Below the pieces are notes generated by a model. The model was not told where the DNA came from and did not search any database. It saw nothing but the letters and a program-made list of their open reading frames with translations. A stretch of 64,000 nucleotides of DNA. It comes from CAYWWY01 sp964580185. Lineage in GTDB: Bacteria; Thermotogota; Thermotogae; MWEM01. The DNA lies in assembly GCA_964580185.1 (NCBI GenBank), contig CAZOJQ010000009.1, positions 1 to 64,000 on the forward strand, given 5' to 3'. A program made the position numbers and the translations under genes. Positions 35,614 to 45,059 of this stretch are shown here, in pieces; positions within the stretch are counted from its first letter, which is position 1, and each line of letters starts with the position of its first letter.

Positions 35614-36659
35614 CGCCGACCCCCTACCTTGATCCTGGGATCCAGGAATCCATAGATTAAATCCAGGATGACCAATCCTGAAATATAAAGTCCCACGGTC
35701 AGTGAGAGGTTACCCATCAAAACAGGGATATCGTTCTGGCCAACCGCTACCCAATAAAGATTCCCAAGCCCGGGCCAGCTAAAAATCCCTTCAAATATGA
35801 TACTGCCCGCGACAGTGGCCAATAGGGATAAAAGAGCCATGGTGACAACCGGCGGAGCTGCGGTGCGAAGCGTATGCCCATACATGACCTTGCGCTCTGG
35901 CAAACCTCTGGCGCGCGCGGACATGATGAAGTCTTCTTGGAGAATGCTCAGGACGATATTGCGCGTCAAGAAGGCGCTTCCCCAAAACCCGATCAATACC
36001 AGGGTCATCAGAGGAAGAACCATATGATAAAGCATGTCGAGAAAATAATGGATCCCGGTGGGTGGTGGTGTCGACACCATCCCCCCTGAAGGGAAGAGTC
36101 GCAATGTATACGAGAAAAACATAATCAGCATCATACCGAGCCACCATGCAGGCATCCCAAAAACGACCATCGTCACGATCGAGGTTGATTTGTCCAATGT
36201 TTTCCCGGGTTTTCTCGCTTTGCGGATTCCGAGCCAAAGACCGATCATGATGTTGATCGCCATCGCAACGGTAAAAAGCGAGACTGTCCGGGGAACCACT
36301 TCCCAAACGATGGTAAAGACATCACGTTCTCCTTGAGCGGAGCGGATGCTGGTAGAGCGACCAAATCGGAATGTGAGGGTATTCCACGTCCGAAATAGGA
36401 TCCGCTCAAACACAGGGCGGTCTAGCATATACTGTTTGCTCAGAAAGTCGAGACGTTCTCTATAGTATGTCTGTATCTCCTCTGCAGACATCTGGCGCGC
36501 TTGTTGGATGCCCATCAATTCTCCACGGACCATCTCCTCGATCTGGGTTCGAGCGGTTTCTTCCATAACCGTATTGAATAGGGCGGATAGAATGAAGATG
36601 ATGATTACATACGAAAGAATACCATTGAGGATTCTGCGGACGGCATATTTCCAATACAT
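35610..36659 (-). CDS. Peptide-type ABC permease (DppB-like)
   Basis: 349 residues. An N-terminal span is followed by a loop of about 80 residues, then five more spans with the EAA-like loop DFIMSARARGLPERKVMYGHTLRTA. GGSIIFEGIFSWPGLGNLYWVAV-type sequence (AGSIIFEGIFSWPGLG) and a C-terminal DLIYGFLDPRIK are typical of DppB/OppB. It is separated from the binding-protein gene by 73 bases holding a strong hairpin. Confidence 0.92.
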   Translation of the reverse strand: MYWKYAVRRILNGILSYVIIIFILSALFNTVMEETARTQIEEMVRGELMGIQQARQMSAEEIQTYYRERLDFLSKQYMLDRPVFERILFRTWNTLTFRFGRSTSIRSAQGERDVFTIVWEVVPRTVSLFTVAMAINIMIGLWLGIRKARKPGKTLDKSTSIVTMVVFGMPAWWLGMMLIMFFSYTLRLFPSGGMVSTPPPTGIHYFLDMLYHMVLPLMTLVLIGFWGSAFLTRNIVLSILQEDFIMSARARGLPERKVMYGHTLRTAAPPVVTMALLSLLATVAGSIIFEGIFSWPGLGNLYWVAVGQNDIPVLMGNLSLTVGLYISGLVILDLIYGFLDPRIKVGGRR

Positions 36660-36688
36660 GGTCCCTTATCAACCTCCGAAAAGAAAAT

Positions 36689-36718
36689 AGTAGCACCTTC
36701 CCGAAGGAAGGTGCTACT
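36689..36718 (-). terminator. Hairpin between binding-protein and permease genes (partial terminator or mRNA stabiliser)
   Basis: A perfect 13-bp stem (AGTAGCACCTTCC with its complement) closed by a TTCG tetraloop on the minus strand, with a C-G closing pair. The following sequence is only moderately T-rich (ATTTTCTTTTC). In such operons a hairpin here usually gives more binding-protein mRNA than permease mRNA. Confidence 0.75.
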
Positions 36719-36732
36719 CTGGTTCACGTTTC

Positions 36733-39231
36733 TTAGAATACCAAAAGTGTCTCCACAGAACTGGTTTCAACTTCACCAATCTTGGCAAGCGCAAGAATGT
36801 TATATTCACCAGGAACGAGTTTGTCAGTTACACTACCTGGAATTATTGCTTCGTACACTCCGGGGGCGACCATCCTTGCTTGGACCTCTTCTTCGAAATC
36901 AGGAGCCAAAAGGATCACACGAACTGCGGCCTGACCAGTTGGTGTCAGATCGGTTTCGGGATACTGTACTTCGAACACCCGAACAGAAACGTCGACATCC
37001 TGACCGCGGGTCACCATGAAGGGCAGTTCAATCGCTTCAATCATTGGTCGTGTGACTGAAAGGCGGTTGGGCCAATAGTCAGGTGTCCAAGGATAGAGAG
37101 GATCGCGGTTTGCGCGGAGTTCCATGAAGTTGGTGTTGGCATCGTAGTTCTGGATGTAGAATGCGCCGTTGGAGATGAACGCATGGCCTTTTTCGTTGAT
37201 CCATTGAATCGCAAGGTCATAGGCTTCACGCGCTTGGGTTGGAGAGATGTACTCTTCCATACCGGCGGGCACATGCCATCGGGCTCTCATTTCCATGAGT
37301 TTCCAGAGAATATCTCGGACACATCGAGGCGCAAGAAGGTCAACTTGTTCTACATCGGGGCTTCGGGTAAAGCTCCACACCGTTCCATCTGATCCTCCTT
37401 CGACGACCAGAAGGGCCAACGCTTCGTAGATTTCCCATGGAATGGGTCCAGCGCTTCGTCCGGTGGCTGTCAAGGTAATCAGTCCTACTCCATTGGCAGC
37501 AATTCGGTCGGGATCAGGGGCAAAGAAGAAGTCATACCACACAGTTACGCTTCCATCGGGGTTGATCTTGAAGCCTTTGTAGCGGTCATAAGCAGGCGCT
37601 ACACTGGTAGAATACGGTTGATCAAAGAAGGCGTCGTCATCCGATGTTTTGGTCATCCAGGTGTAGATGAACTGGTTGACATACAGCATATCGGTCTGTG
37701 TGATCCGTCTTCCGTGGTGCCAGTTCATGGGATGATGCGTGTAGGTACATTGGGTAAAAGAGGTCAAGCCAGGGCCTACGGGTTCAAATTTCTTGGTATA
37801 GGGATTGAACAGAATCGCATCGGCGGGTACTGGTACGCCACCAATCATGTTTCCATCGGCATCCAGACTCACGTCTGTGATCAGATCATCCAGATCCCAT
37901 TGAATGACCACACCGATTGTCTCGCCGGTTGCTGGATGAATCGCAGTCATCAGGTCCCAACAAGGATCGGCAAGGTATCCGACATACACGTCAGAGAATC
38001 CATCGGTTCCGACCGGGTCCCATGCTCCGGCAAAGAGGGTTCCTCGAGCCGAGAATTGGGTGATCCGAAGGACTTTGTCGGCAGTGTTGGACGATCGGAA
38101 GGTCCATCGGTCGGGACCATTCCCGACACCGTACAGGAAGCGATTCAAGAATCGGTCTTTGTTGGTGGCGTAGAAGTCGGTCTGATAGACCAGATAGACT
38201 CGGATTGAATCTTGAAGTCCCAGTTCGTTGGCTTCCAGGATTAGTTCCCAATAATCTTCTTCAGTCAAGAACTGTCCGTTGACGACTTTGTACGTGAGTT
38301 CGTTGATTCGCTCAGGAGTATAGTTCCAGTCGCCAGGTCGGTTTCCACCGGGCATATAAGGCAGATACCAGGAAGCGTACATCTGAGAGATGCTGGCATC
38401 ATGCCATCGCACCGTTGCGGTGAGCCCCCATCCTTCGGTGTACATGTTGTACTGGTAATCTGCGGGGTTTGATGAGTACCATTGGCTGATCGCCACACGG
38501 TCTCGGATGAGTTGTTCTACTCGGATTCCCGCTTTTTCAATCTGTTGCGCGACGTATGCGCCTACTCTGAGACGATCGTCTTCGGATCGAATCAAGAATC
38601 GAAGCGTGACGGGTTCGCCATCGAATTCCCAATACTGCGCGCCTCGGACTAGTCGACCCTGGTTTTCGGGCAAGGCGGCTGCTTTCTGCATAGCTGCTTC
38701 AATGTCGCGGAGCCCTTTGGCTTCGTCGCCTTCGGCGGTGATTCCGAACTTGTCTTTAATTAGGTTGTAGCGATACGTGCCGGGGTTCGCGGGGACTACG
38801 ACGTTGTACATCGCACCCCCGGTTCCCAGTTGGATTTCGTCCACGATATGCTTTCTGCTGAACAAGAAATTCAACGCAAAGCGAACATCCTGGATGGCAA
38901 ATGGGTTGAAGTAGGTCTTGTCCCCGACCTGAACCTGGTAGGGCGCTTTGTTGGGAATTGGATTGACTTGGATGTTGGAGTACCCGGATGGAATCGCGTA
39001 TACCTCCAGTTTGTCTCGATCGGCAGGGTCTGTTGCCAAGAACACGGAAGCGTCAACGCCCCATAAGAAAATGTCGGTAAGGCCTTCCGCAGCGTCTTTG
39101 ATCCCTACATCCTGGGTCATTTTGACGTTAACGTAGACTACATCAGGGATTGGTCCTTTCACCTGGGCAATCGCCATCACGCTCATAATAACCGTCAGAG
39201 CAATTACCAACCACATTGCTTTCTTCTGCAT
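36733..39231 (-). CDS. Extracellular peptide-type solute-binding protein, extended
   Basis: 832 residues, well above the usual 500-600 of SBP_bac_5. The signal peptide (MWLVIALTVIMSVMAIA) lacks a lipobox Cys, so it is secreted or membrane-bound by its N-terminus. The SBP_bac_5 fold covers about 30-720 (FNPFAIQDVRFALNFLFSRK; RQDMLYVNQF-like and PEINELTYK-like segments). The last 100 or so residues (from MVTRGQDVDVSVRVFEV) look like an Ig-like beta-sandwich. GGGGG lies nine bases before ATG. First gene of a five-gene importer operon; substrate peptide or oligosaccharide, not readable from sequence. Confidence 0.9.
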   Translation of the reverse strand: MQKKAMWLVIALTVIMSVMAIAQVKGPIPDVVYVNVKMTQDVGIKDAAEGLTDIFLWGVDASVFLATDPADRDKLEVYAIPSGYSNIQVNPIPNKAPYQVQVGDKTYFNPFAIQDVRFALNFLFSRKHIVDEIQLGTGGAMYNVVVPANPGTYRYNLIKDKFGITAEGDEAKGLRDIEAAMQKAAALPENQGRLVRGAQYWEFDGEPVTLRFLIRSEDDRLRVGAYVAQQIEKAGIRVEQLIRDRVAISQWYSSNPADYQYNMYTEGWGLTATVRWHDASISQMYASWYLPYMPGGNRPGDWNYTPERINELTYKVVNGQFLTEEDYWELILEANELGLQDSIRVYLVYQTDFYATNKDRFLNRFLYGVGNGPDRWTFRSSNTADKVLRITQFSARGTLFAGAWDPVGTDGFSDVYVGYLADPCWDLMTAIHPATGETIGVVIQWDLDDLITDVSLDADGNMIGGVPVPADAILFNPYTKKFEPVGPGLTSFTQCTYTHHPMNWHHGRRITQTDMLYVNQFIYTWMTKTSDDDAFFDQPYSTSVAPAYDRYKGFKINPDGSVTVWYDFFFAPDPDRIAANGVGLITLTATGRSAGPIPWEIYEALALLVVEGGSDGTVWSFTRSPDVEQVDLLAPRCVRDILWKLMEMRARWHVPAGMEEYISPTQAREAYDLAIQWINEKGHAFISNGAFYIQNYDANTNFMELRANRDPLYPWTPDYWPNRLSVTRPMIEAIELPFMVTRGQDVDVSVRVFEVQYPETDLTPTGQAAVRVILLAPDFEEEVQARMVAPGVYEAIIPGSVTDKLVPGEYNILALAKIGEVETSSVETLLVF

Positions 39232-39325
39232 GTACCATTTCCCCCTTTCAAGTTCCTCGCAGGCTTTTTCTTGTCTTCGGATTTCGGAAAAAAACCCTTG
39301 AGGTTGTGTTGTTTCCTAGGTATCA

Positions 39326-39354
39326 GTTTATCATAAAGCTGCCTTCATTGTCAA
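39326..39354 (-). promoter_or_regulatory. Promoter of the peptide-transporter operon
   Basis: On the minus strand a perfect TTGACA (39349-39354) with ATAAAC after 17 bases (or TAAACT after 18). It leaves a leader of about 90 bases. Confidence 0.6.
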
Positions 39355-39363
39355 GATGATGGT

Positions 39364-40299
39364 TCACAAAAAGAACTGCATTTCGACAATAACACCCTTT
39401 CCCGATTCGGAAACGATCACCATTTTGTCAGAATACCGTTGCATATTCGGAATGCCCATGCCCGCTCCAAACCCCATCTCCCGGATCTGATCAGTGGCAG
39501 TGGTCCATCCCTCTTGCATTGCTTTATCCACGTCTTCGATCCCGTTCCCCTGGTCTTCTACCCGGACGCGGATGTAGCTTTCATAGGGGAAGCAATAGAT
39601 GGTTCCCGAACTGCTGCTGTGAATGACAACGTTGGTTTCCGCCTCGTAGGTGGCAATCGCCACCTTGCGGACAATTTCTTCGGGAATCCCTTTTCCCACC
39701 AGAAAATCTTTGAGTCGCGCCGCCCCCATTCCTGCTAGGCTGACTTCTGCATAGTCGATCGGAAAAACAAACTCAGCCCCCGATTTGTTGATTTCTTCTC
39801 CCGTGATCAAGGAGTGATTGGTCATCTCCCCTTCCAAGACATTCTGCCTGCGCAAGTCCCTGACATACAGCACGCGGAATTTCTCCAAGATCCCCCGAAG
39901 GATGTCCTCTTTTGTAATAATCCCCACCAACCGTTTTTCTTCATTCAGGACGGGGAATCGGCCAAACCGGTAACGGTTAAACTTCTCAAAGATCTGGGGC
40001 AGATGTTCGTCCTCTTGCAAAGAAACCACACGAAGGGTCATATGACGAGCAATCGGTTCATGGATCCGGTTTTTTTCCAATGCATGGATAATATCTTCAA
40101 TGCTTACGATTCCGACCATCCGATCCTTTTCCATCACTACCAATCCGGAAATCTTTTTGAGTCGCATAAGCTCTTTGGCTTGCTCGAGGGTTCGTTCCGG
40201 GGAAATTCGGATGACATTGGTCACCATGATATCTTTGGCGGTTAAGTCTTTAAAGATCGTTTGCAACTGATCGATCAGATGTTCAATGGTCTTCTGCAC
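39364..40299 (-). CDS. CBS-pair protein with C-terminal GHKL ATPase (anti-sigma-like)
   Basis: 311 residues. Two CBS repeats (about 20-135; AKDIMVTNVIRISPERTL and ARHMTLRVVSLQEDE) typically bind adenine nucleotides. They are followed by a linker and a HATPase domain of the RsbW/SpoIIAB class: VAIATYEAETNVVIHS (N box), VEDQGNGIED (G1), GFGAGMGIPNMQRY (G2). No HisKA is present. The GTG start at 40299 has GGGAGG seven bases upstream, which is better than the ATG at 40320. CBS-HATPase and DRTGG proteins are often neighbours in anaerobes with [FeFe] hydrogenase genes; no hydrogenase is in this window. An energy-sensing switch is inferred. Confidence 0.85.
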   Translation of the reverse strand: MQKTIEHLIDQLQTIFKDLTAKDIMVTNVIRISPERTLEQAKELMRLKKISGLVVMEKDRMVGIVSIEDIIHALEKNRIHEPIARHMTLRVVSLQEDEHLPQIFEKFNRYRFGRFPVLNEEKRLVGIITKEDILRGILEKFRVLYVRDLRRQNVLEGEMTNHSLITGEEINKSGAEFVFPIDYAEVSLAGMGAARLKDFLVGKGIPEEIVRKVAIATYEAETNVVIHSSSSGTIYCFPYESYIRVRVEDQGNGIEDVDKAMQEGWTTATDQIREMGFGAGMGIPNMQRYSDKMVIVSESGKGVIVEMQFFL

Positions 40300-40328
40300 A
40301 GAACTTCCTCCCATTCTCAAATGACCGT

Positions 40329-40682
40329 TCAGATGGCATATAGGTCTTTGATGGATTGTTCATACAGTTTCCCACAAGCAGTATACATAGTCAGAGGAGA
40401 ATGAATGATCGGAAGCCCGAAGAGGTTGGCTGCCTGAATGGTTTCCTCAGGAACCATCTTTTTCCGTACGATCACTACAACAGATATTCCCACAATGCTG
40501 GCTGTCCGTACAACCTGCGTCGTATTCAACCCAGTGATGAGCAACATTCCCGGTTGAGCAAAGGCAAGAACATCGCTCATCATATCCGCCGCGCCGACTC
40601 GTTCGATTTCCAGGTCTTCCACTTTCTCGGGACACGAAAGAACCTTGCCGTTGAGTATTGAGGCAATTTCCTTCAACTTCAT
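40329..40682 (-). CDS. DRTGG-domain protein
   Basis: 117 residues matching the DRTGG fold, the small regulatory domain also found in pyrophosphatases and phosphotransacetylases. MKLKEIASILNGKVL, then VGAADMMSDVLAFAQPGMLLITGL and VVIVRKKMVPEETIQAA are its typical stretches. The ATG overlaps the thyX stop (ATGA), and the CBS-HATPase gene follows 29 bases later. It probably acts together with that ATPase; the ligand is unknown. Confidence 0.82.
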   Translation of the reverse strand: MKLKEIASILNGKVLSCPEKVEDLEIERVGAADMMSDVLAFAQPGMLLITGLNTTQVVRTASIVGISVVVIVRKKMVPEETIQAANLFGLPIIHSPLTMYTACGKLYEQSIKDLYAI

Positions 40683-41392
40683 TGACTATCACGCTCCTGT
40701 CGATTCTGTAATCGATCTCCTTGATACTGATGCGATAAAAAGGACGCGTAGCTCCACGGACACTTGCGTTCAACAAAATGCGCAATTGCTTGCGCATACT
40801 GTTGGATCTCCCACTGCGCGTGCGAATCGGCCCGAAGCGAGAGGAAATTCATCAGACTCCGCAGATTGACGGTCCACATCCATTGCGTGTACAAATTCAG
40901 AGGAAGGATGATGCGCGCCATCTCTCGAGATATTCCTTTCTCAAGGGCTTCGTGATAGGTTCGGTAGGATGACCGCGAAGCATTATGCACTGTTTGGATG
41001 TACCATTCGCGAAGCGCCGGGTCGTCGATCGGGACGCTCCCTTGATGATTGACCGGGTCTTTTCCCCGAATTGCATCGGGAATATAGAATTCTTCTTTCA
41101 TCTCGGAATACCGTTGGCTGATCTCGTTCACACTGGCGATCCGATGCCGCAACCATTGTCGAGCCACAAAAAGCGGGGTTTTTATGCGGAATGTGAACAC
41201 AATATGCTCAAAAGGAGATAAATGGTTATGCTCCATAAGATAATCGATCAACGCTTGATCTCTCCGTTCGGATGAGAGCCCTTTTTGAAACGAAACGCGC
41301 GCAGCCTCCACTGCACGAAGATCTGAGCCCATGCTTTCGACCAACTCAACGAAACCATGGTCCAAGACGGGTGTCACCCAAGAATGCTCCAT
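40679..41392 (-). CDS. thyX: FAD-dependent thymidylate synthase
   Basis: 237 residues. The signature RHRIASVNEISQRY is at 82-95. SPFEHIVFTFRI, ARQWLRHR and a C-terminal LNFLSLRADSHAQWEIQQYA that contains the dUMP-binding Arg are all present. It methylates dUMP with methylenetetrahydrofolate and NADPH through FAD. The ATG at 41392 is taken; a TTG just before it is also possible behind GGAGG. trmFO, another folate/flavin enzyme, lies 14 bases upstream. Confidence 0.96.
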   Translation of the reverse strand: MEHSWVTPVLDHGFVELVESMGSDLRAVEAARVSFQKGLSSERRDQALIDYLMEHNHLSPFEHIVFTFRIKTPLFVARQWLRHRIASVNEISQRYSEMKEEFYIPDAIRGKDPVNHQGSVPIDDPALREWYIQTVHNASRSSYRTYHEALEKGISREMARIILPLNLYTQWMWTVNLRSLMNFLSLRADSHAQWEIQQYAQAIAHFVERKCPWSYASFLSHQYQGDRLQNRQERDSQ

Positions 41393-41406
41393 CAATCGTA
41401 CCCCTC

Positions 41407-42735
41407 CTATTCACGTATCGATTCAAATTGAATCCATTGTTCCAAAGCCTCTATCGCCCGCGCTGCTTTTTTCTTTCTTTGCTCCTTTTTAGGCGCTCGG
41501 ATTTCAGGAAGCAACCCAAAATTCGCATACATGGGCTTTGAATCAGGTGTGATCAACAAGTACCGAAATAAGCTTCCCATAAGCGTTTTTTCAGGAAGCT
41601 CGATCGAAGGCCACCCACGCAACCATCGATCGATTTGCATCCCTACATACCATCCACTCGCAATGCTTTCCACATAGCCTTCTACACCGCTGACTTGACC
41701 GCAAAAAAACAGGGACGGGTGGTTTCGGTGTGAAAAATTCGGACTGAATTGACCATTGGATTGAATGTATGTATTCCGATGCATCACTCCGTACCGGCAA
41801 AATTCAGCAGCGTGAAGCGCTGGAATCATCCGGAATACATTCTTTTGCTCGTTCCATTTCAAACGAGTTTGAAAACCTACCATATTGGCCATCCGACCCA
41901 TTTCATCTTCAGAGCGCAATTGGACAACCGCGTACGGTTGCTTGCCTGTATTTGGGTCACGCAAACCGATCGGTCTCATCGGACCGAATCTCAATGCATC
42001 CACGCCACTTCGCGCGATTTCTTCAATGGGTTGACAGCGTTCAAACAACCGCGATCGCTCAAATCCGTGAACCTCGACCCGTTCCGCTTGGACCAACGCA
42101 TCGACAAACGCATGATACTGTTCCTGGTCCAATGGGCAATTCCAGTAATCCCCTGATCCGCCTTCGTCATCGTGTCGGTTGCCTCGAAACGCAAACTGTT
42201 GATCCAGGCTGCTACTCTCAAGAATAGGCGCGATGGCATCGAAGAAGTAGCTTTGGGCTTCTCCCAACCACTTCCGGAGATTCTTCATCAGGTCTTCTGT
42301 TGTCAAGGGACCGGTGGCGATTACGACGACATCTTTTTCAATCCATTTTTCCGGAATGGAAGAAATGGTTTCTGTGATCTTTTGGATCCGGGAGTCAGCA
42401 ATTGCTTGTTCAACCAATCGACTGAACTGATTGCGATCCACCGACAAAGCGTCGCCCGAAGGAATGGAGCAATTTCGGGCGATCTGCAATAACCGGCAAC
42501 CGAGCATCGTTAACTCCCTTTTCAGCAAACCGCTGGCATGATCCGTTCGTTGCGATTTTAACGAATTCGAGCAGACCAATTCAGCCAACCCACCAGTCTG
42601 ATGCGCAGGAGTCATTTGGTGCGGCCTCATCTCGGATAATCGGACATTCCACCCTCGGTTTGAAAGATACAACGCAGCTTCACACCCAGCGAGGCCGCCT
42701 CCGATTACTCGGATGATCCTATCTGTCCGGTTCAT
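41407..42735 (-). CDS. trmFO: Folate/FAD-dependent tRNA (uracil-54) methyltransferase
   Basis: 442 residues. The N-terminal FAD motif VIGGGLAGCEAA, EMRPHQMTPAHQTG, LVCSNSLKS, SGLLKRELTMLG, then the C-terminal GQVSGVEGYVESIASG, typical of TrmFO (formerly Gid). It makes m5U54 in the T loop of tRNA. The start overlaps the small HATPase stop (ATGA). Sharing methylenetetrahydrofolate with thyX downstream makes the pairing biochemically coherent. Confidence 0.96.
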   Translation of the reverse strand: MNRTDRIIRVIGGGLAGCEAALYLSNRGWNVRLSEMRPHQMTPAHQTGGLAELVCSNSLKSQRTDHASGLLKRELTMLGCRLLQIARNCSIPSGDALSVDRNQFSRLVEQAIADSRIQKITETISSIPEKWIEKDVVVIATGPLTTEDLMKNLRKWLGEAQSYFFDAIAPILESSSLDQQFAFRGNRHDDEGGSGDYWNCPLDQEQYHAFVDALVQAERVEVHGFERSRLFERCQPIEEIARSGVDALRFGPMRPIGLRDPNTGKQPYAVVQLRSEDEMGRMANMVGFQTRLKWNEQKNVFRMIPALHAAEFCRYGVMHRNTYIQSNGQFSPNFSHRNHPSLFFCGQVSGVEGYVESIASGWYVGMQIDRWLRGWPSIELPEKTLMGSLFRYLLITPDSKPMYANFGLLPEIRAPKKEQRKKKAARAIEALEQWIQFESIRE

Positions 42736-43166
42736 AAGGGAACATCGATTGGATGGTATTTTTTATACAGATGCAGAAGATTCCCCTTTGTGATCGTATG
42801 GTTTTCAAAGTGCATCCCATGCATTAGGTTTTGAATAATGTGCACCCCCAACCCATGATCCTCCAACTGGTCCAGCGCGCGTGATGCAATTTTATCAAGT
42901 TCAACCTGTGATCCAAAATCCCGAAGGAAAAAATCCCCTCGGTTCTGCTCGGGATCCCAATAGAGGGTGAAGACGATCTTTTGGTTCGAGTCATATTGGT
43001 AGGTATGCTCGATAATATTGGCAACGGCTTCATTCAAAGCCAGTTCTGTGTCAAAAACCTCTCCATCGCTTACATTACGCATCTTCAGAAAGCTTCTGGT
43101 CACAGCACGGACACAGCGAATGTTTTCCATTTTTGCCGAAAAAGCGAATAAGATATAGTCCTTCAT
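42732..43166 (-). CDS. RsbW/SpoIIAB-like serine kinase or anti-sigma ATPase
   Basis: 144 residues, a stand-alone HATPase_c_2 domain: N box LALNEAVANIIEHTY, G1 FLRDFGSQV and G2 DHGLGVHIIQNLMHG. It opens straight on the first strand. No anti-anti-sigma (STAS) or sigma gene is next to it, so its target is unknown. Both ends overlap neighbours by a few bases (TGATG with the glycosylase, ATGA with trmFO). Confidence 0.85.
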   Translation of the reverse strand: MKDYILFAFSAKMENIRCVRAVTRSFLKMRNVSDGEVFDTELALNEAVANIIEHTYQYDSNQKIVFTLYWDPEQNRGDFFLRDFGSQVELDKIASRALDQLEDHGLGVHIIQNLMHGMHFENHTITKGNLLHLYKKYHPIDVPL

Positions 43167-44065
43167 CAGGCGCCGCCTTTCCCTCCTCTTTGCCGAAAAT
43201 ATCGGAACAGGTACAATTGGGCATATCCCGCTGTATCTCCAAAAAGCTGCATTCCTTTTTCCATCAAAAGATGAGGCACATCATCCCAACCGAAAAGCTC
43301 ATGAAGGGATCGAGCCACCCACACATCCACGGGAAAAGCCCGTAGATCTCCATATCCGTATAACAGGGTACAGCTGGCCACTTTGCACCCCACCCCTTTG
43401 ATCGACAAAAGACGATCCATTTTTCTCGGAAAGGATAGAGAGTGCAGGGATTCAAGATCTTTGTCCGATATACTCTGAATCATTTCCAAAAGCCAACGAG
43501 AACGAAATCCCAACGCGCTTTTCTGAATCATTTTTTCATCCAATCGGCTCATTTGTTGGATGGAAGGAAACAGATAACTCTGAAAGTCCATCAAGGATCT
43601 TCGATTCTCCGAAAAAACGGACGCAATGTGTTCAATCCGTCGTTGGACCAAAGGGATGGTGCTTTGAACAGACAGCATGAAGCTGACTAAGCTTTCAAAC
43701 GGGTTTTGTCTCAACACACGGAGTCCTGGGGAAAAATCGAATATCTCTCGGAAGCGGGGTATCAGATTCGCGTGCCCTTTTTGTTGCAACCGGTTTAAGA
43801 TCGATTGCTGGATCGAATGGATCGAATCGCGCAATCGGAAGTATTGGATCACGCCTTCCCGTAGAGGAAGTCCTCGGAATTCCGGTTGACTGCTCTGAAC
43901 TTTGAGGATCTTTTCTTGTTCATCAAAACCTACGATCCACAAGCTATCCTCAATAGCGGCTGCCCAAGACTTTCCCCAAGGCTTCCAACGAAATGATTGC
44001 CCGCTAAGAAACGTAGAAGCGAGATCTAGCGTTCCATGAACCGAAAGGGTTTCTTGATAGATCAT
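43166..44065 (-). CDS. ogg: 8-oxoguanine DNA glycosylase/AP lyase (OGG1 type)
   Basis: 299 residues with the OGG N-terminal domain (LSGQSFRWKPWG, about 20-31) and an HhH-GPD core. GVGCK carries the Schiff-base Lys at 228, and the catalytic Asp is D247 in AFPVDVWVARSL, equal to Lys249 and Asp268 of human OGG1. The Asn-rich loop is SVQSTIPLVQRRIEHI. It excises 8-oxoguanine. The start overlaps queH by four bases (ATGA). Confidence 0.93.
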   Translation of the reverse strand: MIYQETLSVHGTLDLASTFLSGQSFRWKPWGKSWAAAIEDSLWIVGFDEQEKILKVQSSQPEFRGLPLREGVIQYFRLRDSIHSIQQSILNRLQQKGHANLIPRFREIFDFSPGLRVLRQNPFESLVSFMLSVQSTIPLVQRRIEHIASVFSENRRSLMDFQSYLFPSIQQMSRLDEKMIQKSALGFRSRWLLEMIQSISDKDLESLHSLSFPRKMDRLLSIKGVGCKVASCTLLYGYGDLRAFPVDVWVARSLHELFGWDDVPHLLMEKGMQLFGDTAGYAQLYLFRYFRQRGGKGGA

Positions 44066-44610
44066 GACTTTGCTTCTCTAGAATAGACGCACCCACAATA
44101 GTCTTGCCGATACAACTGGAATTCTTTGGACATCTGTATGCTTTCCAGATACCCGTTTTTTTTTCGAAACGGTTCAAAAACAAAATGTACACCGTGCTCA
44201 TTCGCAAGCGTTTCTCCAAGCTCTTGGATCATGAGAAGGTCTTTTCTCGGACTGGTAGGTAGCGAAGTCGAAAAATAGGGAATCGATTGATTTTTGGCAG
44301 CAAGAACCGTCTGGAGCAGATTGTGATGGATGCATGCCCGACAACGCGCTCCTCCCTCTGGCTCCGACTCTAACCCATGAACCATTTGAACCCAGCTTTC
44401 TGGATCATACTCCGATTCGACCCAATCTATGGTGAATTGATCGCAAATCCGTTTTGCATCTGCTTTTCTCCGATCATACTCTTTTGGGGGATGGATATTT
44501 GAGTTGGGAAAAAACCCGGTTAAGTGAAACAGGTCCTGCAATCGACGGATTGCGATGGTTGCGTCGGGAGCGCAGCAAATATGGAGGATCAAGGTCTGCT
44601 TCACGTTCAT
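44062..44610 (-). CDS. queH: Epoxyqueuosine reductase QueH
   Basis: 182 residues. HICCAPD at the N-terminus, GARCRACI in the middle, FRKKNGYLESIQMSKEF and YRQDYCGCVYS near the end supply the Cys and Asp ligands of the QueH iron-sulfur/iron site. QueH replaces the cobalamin enzyme QueG in the last step of queuosine synthesis. The ATG at 44610 overlaps the dtd stop (TGATG). Confidence 0.95.
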   Translation of the reverse strand: MNVKQTLILHICCAPDATIAIRRLQDLFHLTGFFPNSNIHPPKEYDRRKADAKRICDQFTIDWVESEYDPESWVQMVHGLESEPEGGARCRACIHHNLLQTVLAAKNQSIPYFSTSLPTSPRKDLLMIQELGETLANEHGVHFVFEPFRKKNGYLESIQMSKEFQLYRQDYCGCVYSREAKS

Positions 44611-45059
44611 CAAAATCCCTTCCTGGAGTCCAGCAGAAGGGTAACGGGTCCATCATTGATCAGCGCTACTTGCATCATCGCGCCAAAGATTCCATATGCC
44701 ACTCGAATCCCGCTTTCTTCTAGGATTGCTCCGCACATACGATACAGATGATCCGCCTTTGATGGTTCAGCGGCTTGGGTGAACGATGGACGTCTTCCTT
44801 TTCGGCAATCGCCCAATAATGTGAATTGGGATATGAGAAGAATCGCTCCTTCGATCTCCTGGACTGTTCGGTTCATCTTTCGATCGGCATCCTCAAAAAC
44901 CCGCAGGTGGATCACTTTCTCTGCGATCCACTTGACATCGGCTTCGGTATCATCGCTCGCTACGCCCAAAAAAACGAGTAGACCGGACTCGATCGCCCCA
45001 ACTTCTTCACCGTTTACGCGCACCGAAGCGGAACAAACTCGCTGGATGACAGTTCTCAC
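44610..45059 (-). CDS. dtd: D-aminoacyl-tRNA deacylase
   Basis: 149 residues, of usual length from the GTG at 45059, which has GGGAGG four bases upstream and overlaps the relA stop (GTGA). It starts RTVIQRV. The two catalytic motifs are SQFTLLGDCRKGRRPSF and NDGPVTLLLDS. It frees tRNAs charged with D-amino acids. relA-dtd is a common neighbour pair. Confidence 0.97.
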   Translation of the reverse strand: MRTVIQRVCSASVRVNGEEVGAIESGLLVFLGVASDDTEADVKWIAEKVIHLRVFEDADRKMNRTVQEIEGAILLISQFTLLGDCRKGRRPSFTQAAEPSKADHLYRMCGAILEESGIRVAYGIFGAMMQVALINDGPVTLLLDSRKGF

